Source of the DNA: Deinococcales bacterium | GTDB lineage: Bacteria; Deinococcota; Deinococci; Deinococcales; JAAFIG01 | Assembly: GCA_025359505.1 (NCBI GenBank) | Contig: JANYHH010000015.1 | Coordinates: 1-64,000 of the forward strand | Length of the DNA: 64,000 nucleotides | Reading direction: 5' to 3' | Shown here: in pieces, positions 46,039-54,203 of the stretch | Numbering within the stretch: position 1 is the first letter of the stretch | Layout of the letters: the number at the start of each line of letters is the position of its first letter | Notes under the pieces: model-generated | Told to the model about the DNA's origin: nothing | The model's input: the letters and a program-made list of their open reading frames with translations, nothing else | Databases searched by the model: none | Position numbers and translations under genes: made by a program

Positions 46039-46209
46039 TTATTTGCCCCCTCGAGTGATTTGCGAGTGCGTTTGGGAAGGTCTCGAGCAGTGAAGATTTT
46101 CAGGCTCGAGGGCTGCGATGTGGTGATGCGTAAATCATACGGCGCACGCGTCAATCGGTGAGCCTCGAGTGGTTGTCCTCTCCTGCGGAGTAGGGGGTGA
46201 CTCGAGCCA

Positions 46210-47169
46210 TTACCCTCGAGTCTCGAGCGCGTCGCGTTCCGCTTCTTCCACCGCTTTACGCAGCGCTTCGCTCGGCGTCGCACCGTCGCCGCCGTGGGCG
46301 CGGTCTGGGCGATCCACCCACGCTTGGAAGCCAGCCCCACCGCGCCGGATCAGCAGTTCCGCGTAACCGGCCGCTTCGGTGCGCTCGTATAGCGCGTCCA
46401 CATCGCTGACCGCGAAGCCTTGGCGCTCCAAGGTGCGACGCAACACAGGCTCACGTTGCTCCATCGTGCCGCCCGTGGCAAAGTACCGCGCTAGGCTCTG
46501 CGCCCAATCACCTCTGGCGGTGATCGGAGCCATGCGGGTCAGCGCGGTTTCCAAATCGCTTGGCTCGAGCGGCTTGTAGGTGTTGTCGTGCCAGATCACT
46601 TCAGGCTGTAGGCGCGGGCGCACGGGTGGGTCTTCGTCTGGCACACCGATGGTCAAACCCGCGAATGGCAGCACGCCCCTAGGCAACTCGAGCAAGGTGA
46701 CGATCTCGTCTAAAGCGCTCAGCACGCCGCCAATCCAACAGCCTTGATAACCCAAGCACTCGGCGGCGATCAAGGCATTCTGACCCGCCAGCACCGCGTC
46801 GCCGATGGCGAAGTGAAGTGACGCTGCCCGCCAATCGCCGTACACGTAGCCGCGATGCTCGAGCAGTTTTTGCAGGCGGTGGACATCGGCGCAGACGATC
46901 AGCGTTTCACTGGCGGTTGCCATGTGCGCGTTGGCGGTTACTTCGGCGATCTTTGAGCGCAGGCTAGGATCGGTCAGCCGCACGAAGCTGTACATCTGCG
47001 CGGTCGCATCGGTCGGCGCTGCCTGAGCGCAGTACATGATCTGCTCCCAGTGGCTGTCTGCTAACGGCTGGGCTTTGTACTGGCGCACGGTGCGGTGGTT
47101 CGCAAAAACGGCTAATCGCGGGTCGAGGTTCACGCCTTCCAGTATCAGACGGTCTTCGTCACAGCGCAA
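46210..47169 (-). CDS. NADPH-dependent nitroreductase-family flavoprotein
   Basis: A 319-residue nitroreductase-like FMN protein (NfrA/NfsA-like): HRTVRQYKAQPL at the N-terminus, YCAQAAPTDATAQMYSFV, and GYQGCWIGGVL and PFAGLTIGVPDEDP. The C-terminal 60 residues include a charged tail with Arg/Asp/Gly repeats. The start may instead be a GTG 36 bases later (VNLDPRLAVF). Divergent from a secreted protein gene 27 bp away. Confidence 0.88.
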   Translation of the reverse strand: MRCDEDRLILEGVNLDPRLAVFANHRTVRQYKAQPLADSHWEQIMYCAQAAPTDATAQMYSFVRLTDPSLRSKIAEVTANAHMATASETLIVCADVHRLQKLLEHRGYVYGDWRAASLHFAIGDAVLAGQNALIAAECLGYQGCWIGGVLSALDEIVTLLELPRGVLPFAGLTIGVPDEDPPVRPRLQPEVIWHDNTYKPLEPSDLETALTRMAPITARGDWAQSLARYFATGGTMEQREPVLRRTLERQGFAVSDVDALYERTEAAGYAELLIRRGGAGFQAWVDRPDRAHGGDGATPSEALRKAVEEAERDALETRG

Positions 47170-47196
47170 TCCCCAAGTCGCCCGTAGGATGCGTCT

Positions 47197-47964
47197 ATGC
47201 TGCTGCGCTTGCTGACCGCCCTACTGATCCTCTCGAGCCTCGTCTCGAGCGGCTTGGGTCAGGCTGTCCCGAGCGATGCAAGATACGATCTTTTAGAGGT
47301 CGCTCGCGTCAACGACGGTGCGTTCACCGCTCAAGGCACGCGAGGGACGCTGCGTTGGGATGAGAACATCGCGTATTTCTTCGTCGGCAGCCAGAGCTTC
47401 ATTCTGAACGGTAAAGACGTGCGCTTGAGCAGCCCGATTTCGCTGCGTGGCACGCAGTGGCTCGTGCCGCGCGATTTTCTTGAAGCCCTGCAACTCGAGT
47501 ACCCCAACCCAGTGTCCGACCCGACGGGTCTGGGCAGGGTAGAGCTGACTTGGGAGGAGCTTGATCTGGGCGGTGGCGTGCGCGGCTTGCACCTGTTCCA
47601 CCGCGACGGCGATCTGGACACCGCCAGCCTATTACTGCTCGAGTTCAATGACCTCGAGCGTTTAGACAAGGGCTTGACGGCTTCGGTCAACAAAATCACC
47701 GCTGGTTTCACGGCCGCCCAGCCCGGCAAGATGCTGTATTTCAGCATCGCCGCGCAGGTCGCCGCGCTCACCCCCACGCAACTCGAGTTCACGCAAGGCA
47801 AAACGCGTTACACCGTCGAAAGCGGCGCGGGACTCTACCCGCTGGACGGCGTGTACCCCGCCTCGAGCATCGGCGCGGTCAAACTGCCCGCGTACTTTGA
47901 CCTGAGATCACCCGTGCGCGTCGTCTGGGGCGACTCGAGCGCCAATTACGTGTTCGAGCGCTGA
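47197..47964 (+). CDS. Secreted protein with Cu-amine-oxidase-N-like domain
   Basis: A 255-residue exported protein with a signal peptide (about 1-22). Residues 45-95 (RGTLRWDENIAYFFVGSQ, SPISLRGTQWLVPRDFLEAL) resemble the stalk domain of copper amine oxidase N-terminal family proteins. The remainder is unassigned. A TAGGAT box at 47185-47190 lies 6 nt before the ATG (leaderless). Confidence 0.72.
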   Translation: MLLRLLTALLILSSLVSSGLGQAVPSDARYDLLEVARVNDGAFTAQGTRGTLRWDENIAYFFVGSQSFILNGKDVRLSSPISLRGTQWLVPRDFLEALQLEYPNPVSDPTGLGRVELTWEELDLGGGVRGLHLFHRDGDLDTASLLLLEFNDLERLDKGLTASVNKITAGFTAAQPGKMLYFSIAAQVAALTPTQLEFTQGKTRYTVESGAGLYPLDGVYPASSIGAVKLPAYFDLRSPVRVVWGDSSANYVFER

Positions 47965-47973
47965 CCAGAGATT

Positions 47974-48149
47974 TTTCGCCTCTCCCTGCGCTCGATCTCG
48001 CCGTCGTGCCTTGCACGCATGAGCGTGACGGCGGGTGAGGGGGCTATTCGCAGCGAGTTGCTATTGACGTTCAAGGTCAAGTGCATTCGCTGCGCTCATC
48101 CCCTCACCCGCCGCTTGCGCGACGGCCTCTCCCGCAGGGAGAGGCGAAA
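47974..48149. mobile_element. MITE-like inverted-repeat element
   Basis: A 176-bp block bounded by 17-bp perfect inverted repeats (47974-47990 and 48133-48149; arm TTTCGCCTCTCCCTGCG). A second internal pair, GGCGGGTGAGGGG and its complement, makes most of it fold on itself. It contains no CTCGAG. It looks like a small palindromic mobile or REP-type unit rather than a gene. Confidence 0.6.
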
Positions 48150-48218
48150 CAGCAATCTCGCAGAGAGAGGCGAAGCTTCCTCAAACGAACGCTGATGGGC
48201 GCAGTCGTCTCGAGCTTT

Positions 48219-48632
48219 TCAGCGGATGTTCGCGCAGGCGAGCGCCGCACCTAAGCCCGTCTCCGCGCTGCGCTGGTGAACGTTGATGTATGCCCTGATC
48301 GGCAGCGAGCCGGTTTTCAGCGCAACCTCGAGCGTCGCGTTGCCTGATGAATCGCTGCTCAGGTTCGGCAGCGCGTATTTGAGGTCGCCCTGATTGGTGC
48401 AAGAGCCGTTGTAAACGCCCATGCCGAATGTGGCGCTCGCAGGTAAACCTTGCAGCGTCAATTGGTACGTGGTCGTGCCGTCGCCCGCGTTGTTCAGGCG
48501 GGCTTGACCGCTGACCTTCGCACCGAGCGGACTGGCGGGTGCGAACGTCGCGTCGATACTCATAGGTTGCGCGGTCGGGGCGCAGCCAGCGAAGCTCAGG
48601 GCGAGGGCGGCTAAAGCGAGTACGTTCTTCAT
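48219..48632 (-). CDS. CHRD-like lipoprotein
   Basis: A 137-residue lipoprotein with signal and lipobox (ALALSFAGC). The mature part is a beta-rich domain of CHRD/superoxide-dismutase-like type (GQARLNNAGDGTTTYQLTL, ending AYINVHQRSAETGLGAALAC). The function is unknown and it is probably attached to the envelope surface. Confidence 0.72.
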   Translation of the reverse strand: MKNVLALAALALSFAGCAPTAQPMSIDATFAPASPLGAKVSGQARLNNAGDGTTTYQLTLQGLPASATFGMGVYNGSCTNQGDLKYALPNLSSDSSGNATLEVALKTGSLPIRAYINVHQRSAETGLGAALACANIR

Positions 48633-48694
48633 GATTGACCTCCACGATCTCTAGGCAACACTGTACTTCATCGGTTCTTTCTAAACCCTGACGT

Positions 48695-49117
48695 TCAAGG
48701 GGAACGTCGGCTCGAGGGTTGCCAGCTCACGCCGCTCGAGCGCTGGGCTTTTTGGCGGTGCAGCTTGTTCGGGGATTTGTACAGGTACACCCATGCCCGC
48801 ACACGCGAGCCGCGCACGATCACCCAGCACGGCACACGCTGGTATTCGTAGCCCTCGAATTCGACGTGATCGAGCACGCACAGCGCGTCCAGCGGCTCGA
48901 GGTGATTGCTCAAGGTGTGCAACTCGCCCAACACTGTGCCTCGCCCGCGCATCAAGGCTGGATACGGGTACGGTCTGTTGGAATTCGGGAAGTTGTACAG
49001 CGCCACGCCGCGCAGCACGGCTTTCTCTATGCGTTCAACGCCAACGCCCTGCATCGCGGGGAAGTTGACCAGTCCGCGTTTCAGCGTGCCGTAGACGAAC
49101 ACTCGAGCATGACTCAC
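48695..49117 (-). CDS. Gamma-glutamylcyclotransferase-family protein
   Basis: A 140-residue protein with the family signature VFVYGTLKRG and a central GRGTVLGELHTLS. The catalytic Glu region is in HVEFEGYEYQRV. Members release 5-oxoproline from gamma-glutamyl amines; the exact substrate is unknown. It is 13 bp after a SagB-type gene, same strand. Confidence 0.83.
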   Translation of the reverse strand: MSHARVFVYGTLKRGLVNFPAMQGVGVERIEKAVLRGVALYNFPNSNRPYPYPALMRGRGTVLGELHTLSNHLEPLDALCVLDHVEFEGYEYQRVPCWVIVRGSRVRAWVYLYKSPNKLHRQKAQRSSGVSWQPSSRRSP

Positions 49118-49130
49118 GAAACTCCTCGAG

Positions 49131-49859
49131 TCATCGTCCGACGAGGATCACGCTCAGCGGTAACTCGCGGTTGCCTTGCAGCCCCAGTAGAAAACCGATT
49201 TCGTCGTCAAAAAACGTGCTGGTCGCTTGGACGGACAAGCCCAGCGCTGTGCCCGCCAGCAGGATGTTCTGCACTGCGAAGCCCGCTTCGGTGTACAGAT
49301 ATCTGAATCCGCGCTCGCCGTGCGCGGCTGTGGCCCGCTCGACGACGCCGGTCAGGATGATCGCGCAGGCGGCGACATCGACCGAATCGTCACCCAACAG
49401 TGCACTCGAGAGATCGCGGGTCAAGTCCCCAATTTTCACCTGCTCCAACTGATGCTCGCGCACCACATAATGGTAAACGCCCGCGAAGGTGTCGGTCACA
49501 GAGCGTGCCAGCAGGTACGCCTCGAGCGGGTACGCGCCGCTCAGACTGGGCGTCGTGCGGTACGGCAGGCTGGTGTTGGCTCCCTTCGGGCGGTCGCCGG
49601 TCACGCCCTGCGCGGCCCACAACAGTTGCGCGATTTCAGACGGCGTGATACTCGCGCCGACCTCCGGGGCTTGCGAGCGCCGCGCCGCGACGACGCTCCA
49701 GACGCCCGCGCCACCCTTCAAGCGCGGGGCGGGCAAGCGCACCGTCTCGAGCGGGCTGGCGTAAACCTTGAAAGCGGGGATGCGCTTCCCGACGGGGAAG
49801 GTATCGCCGCGCTTGAGCTTCGTGCCTTCCACGAACTTATCGCCGATGCTGTCTTTCAC
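49131..49859 (-). CDS. SagB-type nitroreductase-like oxidoreductase
   Basis: A 242-residue SagB/ThcOx-family FMN dehydrogenase: RRSQAPEVGASITPSEIAQLLWAAQGVTG, TTPSLSGAYPLEAYL and AGFAVQNILLAGTALGL. In peptide biosynthesis this family oxidises azolines, but stand-alone members like this one have unknown roles, and no precursor or cyclodehydratase gene is seen nearby. Confidence 0.85.
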   Translation of the reverse strand: MKDSIGDKFVEGTKLKRGDTFPVGKRIPAFKVYASPLETVRLPAPRLKGGAGVWSVVAARRSQAPEVGASITPSEIAQLLWAAQGVTGDRPKGANTSLPYRTTPSLSGAYPLEAYLLARSVTDTFAGVYHYVVREHQLEQVKIGDLTRDLSSALLGDDSVDVAACAIILTGVVERATAAHGERGFRYLYTEAGFAVQNILLAGTALGLSVQATSTFFDDEIGFLLGLQGNRELPLSVILVGR

Positions 49860-50003
49860 GTCTGTTAGATCCCCCGAACGGTCTGCTGAGCTGCGCCCTC
49901 AATTCACTGCGATCCTCAATATAGCCCTCGAGCCGCTCCCTAAGATTTGGATGGGCGAGGCTACCATGCTTTGCCCCGCCACCCGTCAGACCTTTGCAAC
50001 CTC

Positions 50004-50064
50004 ACCTCGAGCCGTGCGTCAGAACGACACCTCGAGCCGTGCGTCAGAACCTCACCTCGAGTCG
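50004..50064. repeat. Tandem copies of the GH31 gene tail
   Basis: A 22-bp unit (ACCTCGAGCCGTGCGTCAGA plus AC) at 50004-50025 and 50029-50050, with a diverged partial copy from 50054 forming the last codons of the glycosidase gene. Period 25. Confidence 0.75.
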
Positions 50065-52431
50065 CGTCCAATCCGCCAGCACTTCCAGCGTCAGCACGCC
50101 GTTTTCAAAACGCTGCGCGGTCATGCCCGTCGCGCTTGAAAAGCCGGGCAAGCCGTAAACGTGCAGCTCTTCCGTGTCCCGCGTGACTTGGAACGCACCC
50201 GTGACCTCGCGCTCGAGGATCAGGACTTGCATCTCGAGGCTGCCGATGAGTCGCGTGACCCTCGAGTCGCCGTAGCCGTCGCCTGCATCCTCGATCAGGC
50301 TGCCCGAGATTGCGTCACTCGCGTGGATGTGCCACTCGAGGCTAGCCCAGTTCGCATCCGTCGTGTGCTTGGCGGGCGTCGTCAGCGCAATCGCTGCCCC
50401 CGCACGCAGGTAGATCGGCGTGACGCCCAGCGGCGCGTCGGCGATCACATGGCGTCCACCCTCGAGAATTGCGCCAGCGCTGAAATTGTGAAACTCGAGC
50501 CACGATCCGCTCGGCAGGTAGACGAGGCGCTTGGTGGCTTTTTCTCGCACGACGGGCGCGACCAGCAGCGCGTCACCGAACATCAGCTCGTCGTTCGCGT
50601 TCAGGCACTCGAGATCGCTTGGCCAGCGCATCACCAGTGGGCGCAGCACGGGTAGCCCATTCTGCGCCGCCTCGAGCATCAAGGTGTATAGCGTCGGCAG
50701 CAGGCGGTAGCGACGCTCCAAACTTTCCCTGACCAGTTGCAGCGTGTCCTCGCCGAACCGCCACGGTTCTTGGTGAATCGTGCCCTTGGCGCTGTGGTTC
50801 CGCATCAGCGGGTAGAACACCCCGAGCTGATACCAGCGCGTCAGCAGTTCTGGCGTCGCGTCACCCGCGAAACCGCCGATGTCCGCGCCGATGAACGCCA
50901 CGCCGCTCAAGCCTAAACCCAGCAGCATCGCCACCGATTGCTCCAAGTGCGCCCAGTACGAGCTGTTGTCACCCGTCCAGACCGCGCTGTAGCGCTGAAT
51001 CCCAGCGAAGCCGGCCCTCGTCAGCACGAACGGGCGCTTGGTCGGCTCGAGCCGCTCCAATGCCTCGCGGGTTGACTGGCACATCGTCAAGCCGTAAACG
51101 TTGTGTACCTCCAAGTGGCGCTTCTCGCCGTGGCGAGCGTCATACGGCAGGGTCTTACCCTCAATGCGTCCCACACCTTCGGACAGATTGCCGTCGGTGG
51201 TGAAACCGCCCGTGGTGTCTTGGAGTGAAAAGCACGACGGCTCGTTCATATCGTTCCAGAAGCCCGCGATGCCGATGTCAGTGAAGGCCTTATGCTGCTC
51301 ACCCCACCAGTCGCGTACCTCGCCCCTCGTGAAATCCGGGTAGACGGCCGGGCGCGGCCAGACCTCACCGACCAGCACATCGCCCCGATCCAAACGCACC
51401 AAGTAATCTCTGTCCCTCGCCTCCTCGTACACGCTGTAACCCGCCTCGAGCTTGACGCCGGGATCAACGATCGGGATGACTTTGACGCCCTGCTGTGCCG
51501 CGTCCTGCACCAGTTTTGTGGGGTTCGGGTAGCGGCTGCCGTCCCAGCGCCAGACCTTGTACGCGTCCTGATAATCGATATCGGTGTAAATCGCGTCCAG
51601 TGGCAAGCCGTGCTGCTCGTAACCCGCCAGCACCGCCCTGATCTCGCGCTCACTCTCGTAACCCCAGCGCGATTGCTGATGCCCCAACGACCACAGCGGC
51701 GCGAGCGGCGTGCGCCCGGTCAGCGCGGTGAAGCGCTGGGCGACCGTGGCGATGTCGGGCCCGACTAATAAATACACGTCCAGCTCAGGGCCGCTCGAGT
51801 CCCAGCGCAGGGTAGATGGGTCATCGCGGGCCACATCAACCTCAGAGCGCCACGATTCGTCTAAAAATAAACCCCACGCCACGCCGTCACGCAAACCAAT
51901 AAAAAACGGAATGCTCTGATACAGCGGATCGGTGTCCGGGTGGTGCGGCACGACATCGGTGTTCCAAAAGGTCAGGTGCATCCCGCGCTTGTCTAAGCCG
52001 CCGACCCGCTCGCCAAAACCCAAATACGCCTCATCAGCGGGCGCGTGCAGACTCAGGCTCGAGGTGAACTGCGTTGTCGGAAACCCCGTTTTAGCGCTGC
52101 CCGTCACGCCCAGCCCCTCGCACAGCGGTCTCGAGTCCACGCCCCAAAATTTGAACCCACCAGTGGCCAAGTCCAACTGAAAATGCGCCCCGTCCGCCTC
52201 GAGACTCAATAAGCTGGCTTCCTGCAAGACCTCGAACTCGAGCACGTCATCACGGATCACCGCGAACGAGGTTTTTTCTTCCAAACGCGGAAACAAGAAA
52301 CTCGAGCGCACCGCACTCGGCGCGAACCTCGCCCTGACCACCCCTGTCATGGGCACGCTGAGTTCAAGCGCTGCCACTGCCCCAGACGTAAACACACGAT
52401 TTTTGAAAACCTCCACAGTAGAAAAACGCAT
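50044..52431 (-). CDS. GH31-family alpha-glucosidase
   Basis: A 795-residue glycoside hydrolase of family 31. The N-terminal beta domain is followed by the (beta/alpha)8 barrel with the nucleophile Asp in GFWNDMNEPS and the acid/base Asp in FIGADIGGFAGD; further marks are LGFGERVGGLDKRG and DIDYQDAYKVW. It hydrolyses terminal alpha-glucosidic bonds, likely in maltooligosaccharide use. No signal peptide is seen. The ATG at 52431 has GAGGG 5 nt upstream; the open frame beyond it is not coding. Confidence 0.93.
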   Translation of the reverse strand: MRFSTVEVFKNRVFTSGAVAALELSVPMTGVVRARFAPSAVRSSFLFPRLEEKTSFAVIRDDVLEFEVLQEASLLSLEADGAHFQLDLATGGFKFWGVDSRPLCEGLGVTGSAKTGFPTTQFTSSLSLHAPADEAYLGFGERVGGLDKRGMHLTFWNTDVVPHHPDTDPLYQSIPFFIGLRDGVAWGLFLDESWRSEVDVARDDPSTLRWDSSGPELDVYLLVGPDIATVAQRFTALTGRTPLAPLWSLGHQQSRWGYESEREIRAVLAGYEQHGLPLDAIYTDIDYQDAYKVWRWDGSRYPNPTKLVQDAAQQGVKVIPIVDPGVKLEAGYSVYEEARDRDYLVRLDRGDVLVGEVWPRPAVYPDFTRGEVRDWWGEQHKAFTDIGIAGFWNDMNEPSCFSLQDTTGGFTTDGNLSEGVGRIEGKTLPYDARHGEKRHLEVHNVYGLTMCQSTREALERLEPTKRPFVLTRAGFAGIQRYSAVWTGDNSSYWAHLEQSVAMLLGLGLSGVAFIGADIGGFAGDATPELLTRWYQLGVFYPLMRNHSAKGTIHQEPWRFGEDTLQLVRESLERRYRLLPTLYTLMLEAAQNGLPVLRPLVMRWPSDLECLNANDELMFGDALLVAPVVREKATKRLVYLPSGSWLEFHNFSAGAILEGGRHVIADAPLGVTPIYLRAGAAIALTTPAKHTTDANWASLEWHIHASDAISGSLIEDAGDGYGDSRVTRLIGSLEMQVLILEREVTGAFQVTRDTEELHVYGLPGFSSATGMTAQRFENGVLTLEVLADWTRLEVRF

Positions 52432-52486
52432 CTTGCCCTCGAGTCTAACCAAAACAGTGATCGGCAGACCCGCAATGCAACAGTGG

Positions 52487-52516
52487 TTGACACGCTCCCT
52501 CAAGGGCGTTTATACT
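52487..52516 (+). promoter_or_regulatory. tRNA-Asp/Phe promoter
   Basis: TTGACA at 52487-52492, 18-bp spacer, TATACT at 52511-52516, 37 bp before tRNA-Asp. It is the strongest consensus promoter in the window. Confidence 0.9.
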
Positions 52517-52553
52517 CGCGTCCGCCCTGAGAACGGGTGTTGCATAACCCCTT

Positions 52554-52629
52554 GGATCGGTGGTGCAGCGGTTAGCATACCCGCCTGTCACGCGGGTGGT
52601 CGCGGGTTCAAATCCCGTCCGATCCGCCA
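52554..52629 (+). tRNA. tRNA-Asp (GTC)
   Basis: A 76-base cloverleaf: acceptor GGATCGG/CCGATCC, anticodon stem CCCGC/GCGGG with anticodon GTC, encoded CCA end. Confidence 0.97.
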
Positions 52630-52640
52630 GCAATACCCTG

Positions 52641-52668
52641 AATGCGCCTCACCGCTGGGCGCATTTGG
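52641..52668 (+). terminator. Stem-loop between tRNAs
   Basis: AATGCGCC and GGCGCATT with a 9-base loop, followed by TTGG. A weak terminator or processing site between tRNA-Asp and tRNA-Phe. Confidence 0.45.
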
Positions 52669-52690
52669 AGTAAGACCAGCAGCGGCGCAC

Positions 52691-52766
52691 GGCGAGGTAG
52701 CTCAGCTGGTAGAGCACACGACTGAAAATCGTGGTGTCGCCGGATCATGCCCGGCTCTCGCCACCA
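52691..52766 (+). tRNA. tRNA-Phe (GAA)
   Basis: A 76-base cloverleaf: acceptor GGCGAGG/TCTCGCC, anticodon stem CACGA/TCGTG with loop CTGAAAA (anticodon GAA), encoded CCA end. Probably transcribed with tRNA-Asp. Confidence 0.95.
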
Positions 52767-52774
52767 AGAAGAAG

Positions 52775-52810
52775 AACCCGTCCCAGACACGTTTGGAGCG
52801 GGTTTCTCTT
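52775..52810 (+). terminator. Terminator of tRNA unit
   Basis: AACCCG...CGGGTT stem with additional internal pairing, followed by TTTCTCTT, 8 bases after tRNA-Phe. Confidence 0.75.
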
Positions 52811-52928
52811 TGGCTTGCACGGGGCGATTTCCATTTTTTTCAGCAGTGATCGTGTGCTTTCTAATTTAGGTGAAAGCGCAGAAATTCGCAGCTTTCCTCG
52901 GCATGAAGCGGATGGGCGATTTGCATTG

Positions 52929-53762
52929 CTAATCCCCGCTCAGCTCGAGGTCGTAACTGCTCGAGGGGACAATCAGCTCGTAACGCACGGGCGACTGACC
53001 GATTCGCGCCACGCGCAGCGTCAACGTGCCCTCTGCGACGTTGCTGAGGACGTATCGCCCGTCGCTGTCGGTCACTACCCCGAGTGCTGCGCTGTTCTCG
53101 CGCCAGAGGCTGATACCGGGGATCGCCGCGCCATCTGGGCCGCGCACCGTGCCGCCGATGGTGGTGCTTTGCCCGGCTAGGCTGGGAAGTTCACCTTCGG
53201 CGGATTGCAGTGTCAGCGTGCGCGTCAGCACGAGCGGCGACTCGAGCGTCAGGTTCAAATCCATCGGCACGGTCAGCAGGTACAGCAGTGCCGGGCGCGG
53301 CGGCAGCTCCAAACCGTTCCAGAGGTCGGCGGCGCGTGGGCCATCCTCGGGCTGGCTGACGCGGGCGGTGATCGGCAGGTTGAGCTGCGCGAGACTGGTC
53401 GGCAACAGCTCCGCTGGCAGTTCGTGGTGGCGCATCAGCAGCGCCGTTGTCCGCCACAAGAGTTCGTGCTGATCGCGCACTTCGCTGCTGAACACGGTGA
53501 CTTGGTAGCGCAGGTTCAAGCGCCTCGGTGGGGCTTTGGTGATCGATGTCGGGCTGCCCCTCGGTGCGATTTGCTCGAAATTGGTTTTACGCAGCGCCGC
53601 GTTTTCCTCTAAATCGTGCAGGAAGAAATTGATCGTTGGCTTGGTGAGCGTGCCGACCCAAGCGCGGTTGGGAATCTCAAACTCAATGTTGACATCTTCG
53701 GCGTTGATCGCGCCCTGCTGCCGCAGCAAACGTTTCAGTGATTCGTGCAGCGCAGTCAGCAT
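52929..53762 (-). CDS. eCIS DUF4255/Pvc16-like protein
   Basis: A 277-residue protein with an N-terminal DUF4255 domain (1-185; starts LTALHESLKRLLRQ, includes INFFLHDLEENAALR and RYQVTVFSS) and a C-terminal carboxypeptidase-regulatory/CnaB-like beta domain (about 200-270; GGTVRGPDGAAIPG, DSDGRYVLSNV). DUF4255 proteins (Pvc16) cap the sheath-tube of extracellular contractile injection systems. It is transcribed away from the ATPase gene. It has a consensus promoter and a leaderless start. Confidence 0.85.
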   Translation of the reverse strand: MLTALHESLKRLLRQQGAINAEDVNIEFEIPNRAWVGTLTKPTINFFLHDLEENAALRKTNFEQIAPRGSPTSITKAPPRRLNLRYQVTVFSSEVRDQHELLWRTTALLMRHHELPAELLPTSLAQLNLPITARVSQPEDGPRAADLWNGLELPPRPALLYLLTVPMDLNLTLESPLVLTRTLTLQSAEGELPSLAGQSTTIGGTVRGPDGAAIPGISLWRENSAALGVVTDSDGRYVLSNVAEGTLTLRVARIGQSPVRYELIVPSSSYDLELSGD

Positions 53763-53768
53763 GGCCGC

Positions 53769-53798
53769 AGTCTAGGGCATGGTTTGAAGAGTTGACAA
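53769..53798 (-). promoter_or_regulatory. Promoter of the Pvc16-like gene
   Basis: On the minus strand TTGTCA (53793-53798), 18-bp spacer, TAGACT (53769-53774), then 6 nt to the ATG at 53762. Confidence 0.8.
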
Positions 53799-54203
53799 CT
53801 CGAGGGCCGCGCATTTCACCGAGCGTCACTTCACGCGAGCAGCGGTCAACTCACCTTCTATGGATGACTCGAGCGGCTAACCGTCATACCTGAAGACACC
53901 GCGCTACCACTCCAAGCTCGAGTTTCGTCGTTGTTTACCGTGAAGCGCAGATCATCACGCGCTCCAAGCCGTCACCGCTTCGCTCGACGCCGTTCGGTTT
54001 TTGTCATGATTCGAGTCTAAAAATTCATCGGATGCGTGAGCGAAGAACCGTAGGGGCTTGCCACTGCAAGCCCAACCGCGCAGCTCCACGCCAAAAGCAG
54101 GGCTTACAGCTAAGTTCAAGCGTTTTGTCGCGGGTCGTGATGAAAGCCTGCGATGCCGCAACAGCCCCTCGAGCCTCGCTTTTTTCGGCTGTAAGCTGTG
54201 ATC
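53799..54203. other. Divergent spacer in eCIS locus
   Basis: About 400 bp without a recognisable gene, between divergent eCIS genes. It holds a CGTAG-hairpin palindrome at 54049-54073 (arms GGGCTTGC/GCAAGCCC, related to 1386-1412) and the TAAGCT -10 box (54192-54197) of the ATPase gene. Confidence 0.6.
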
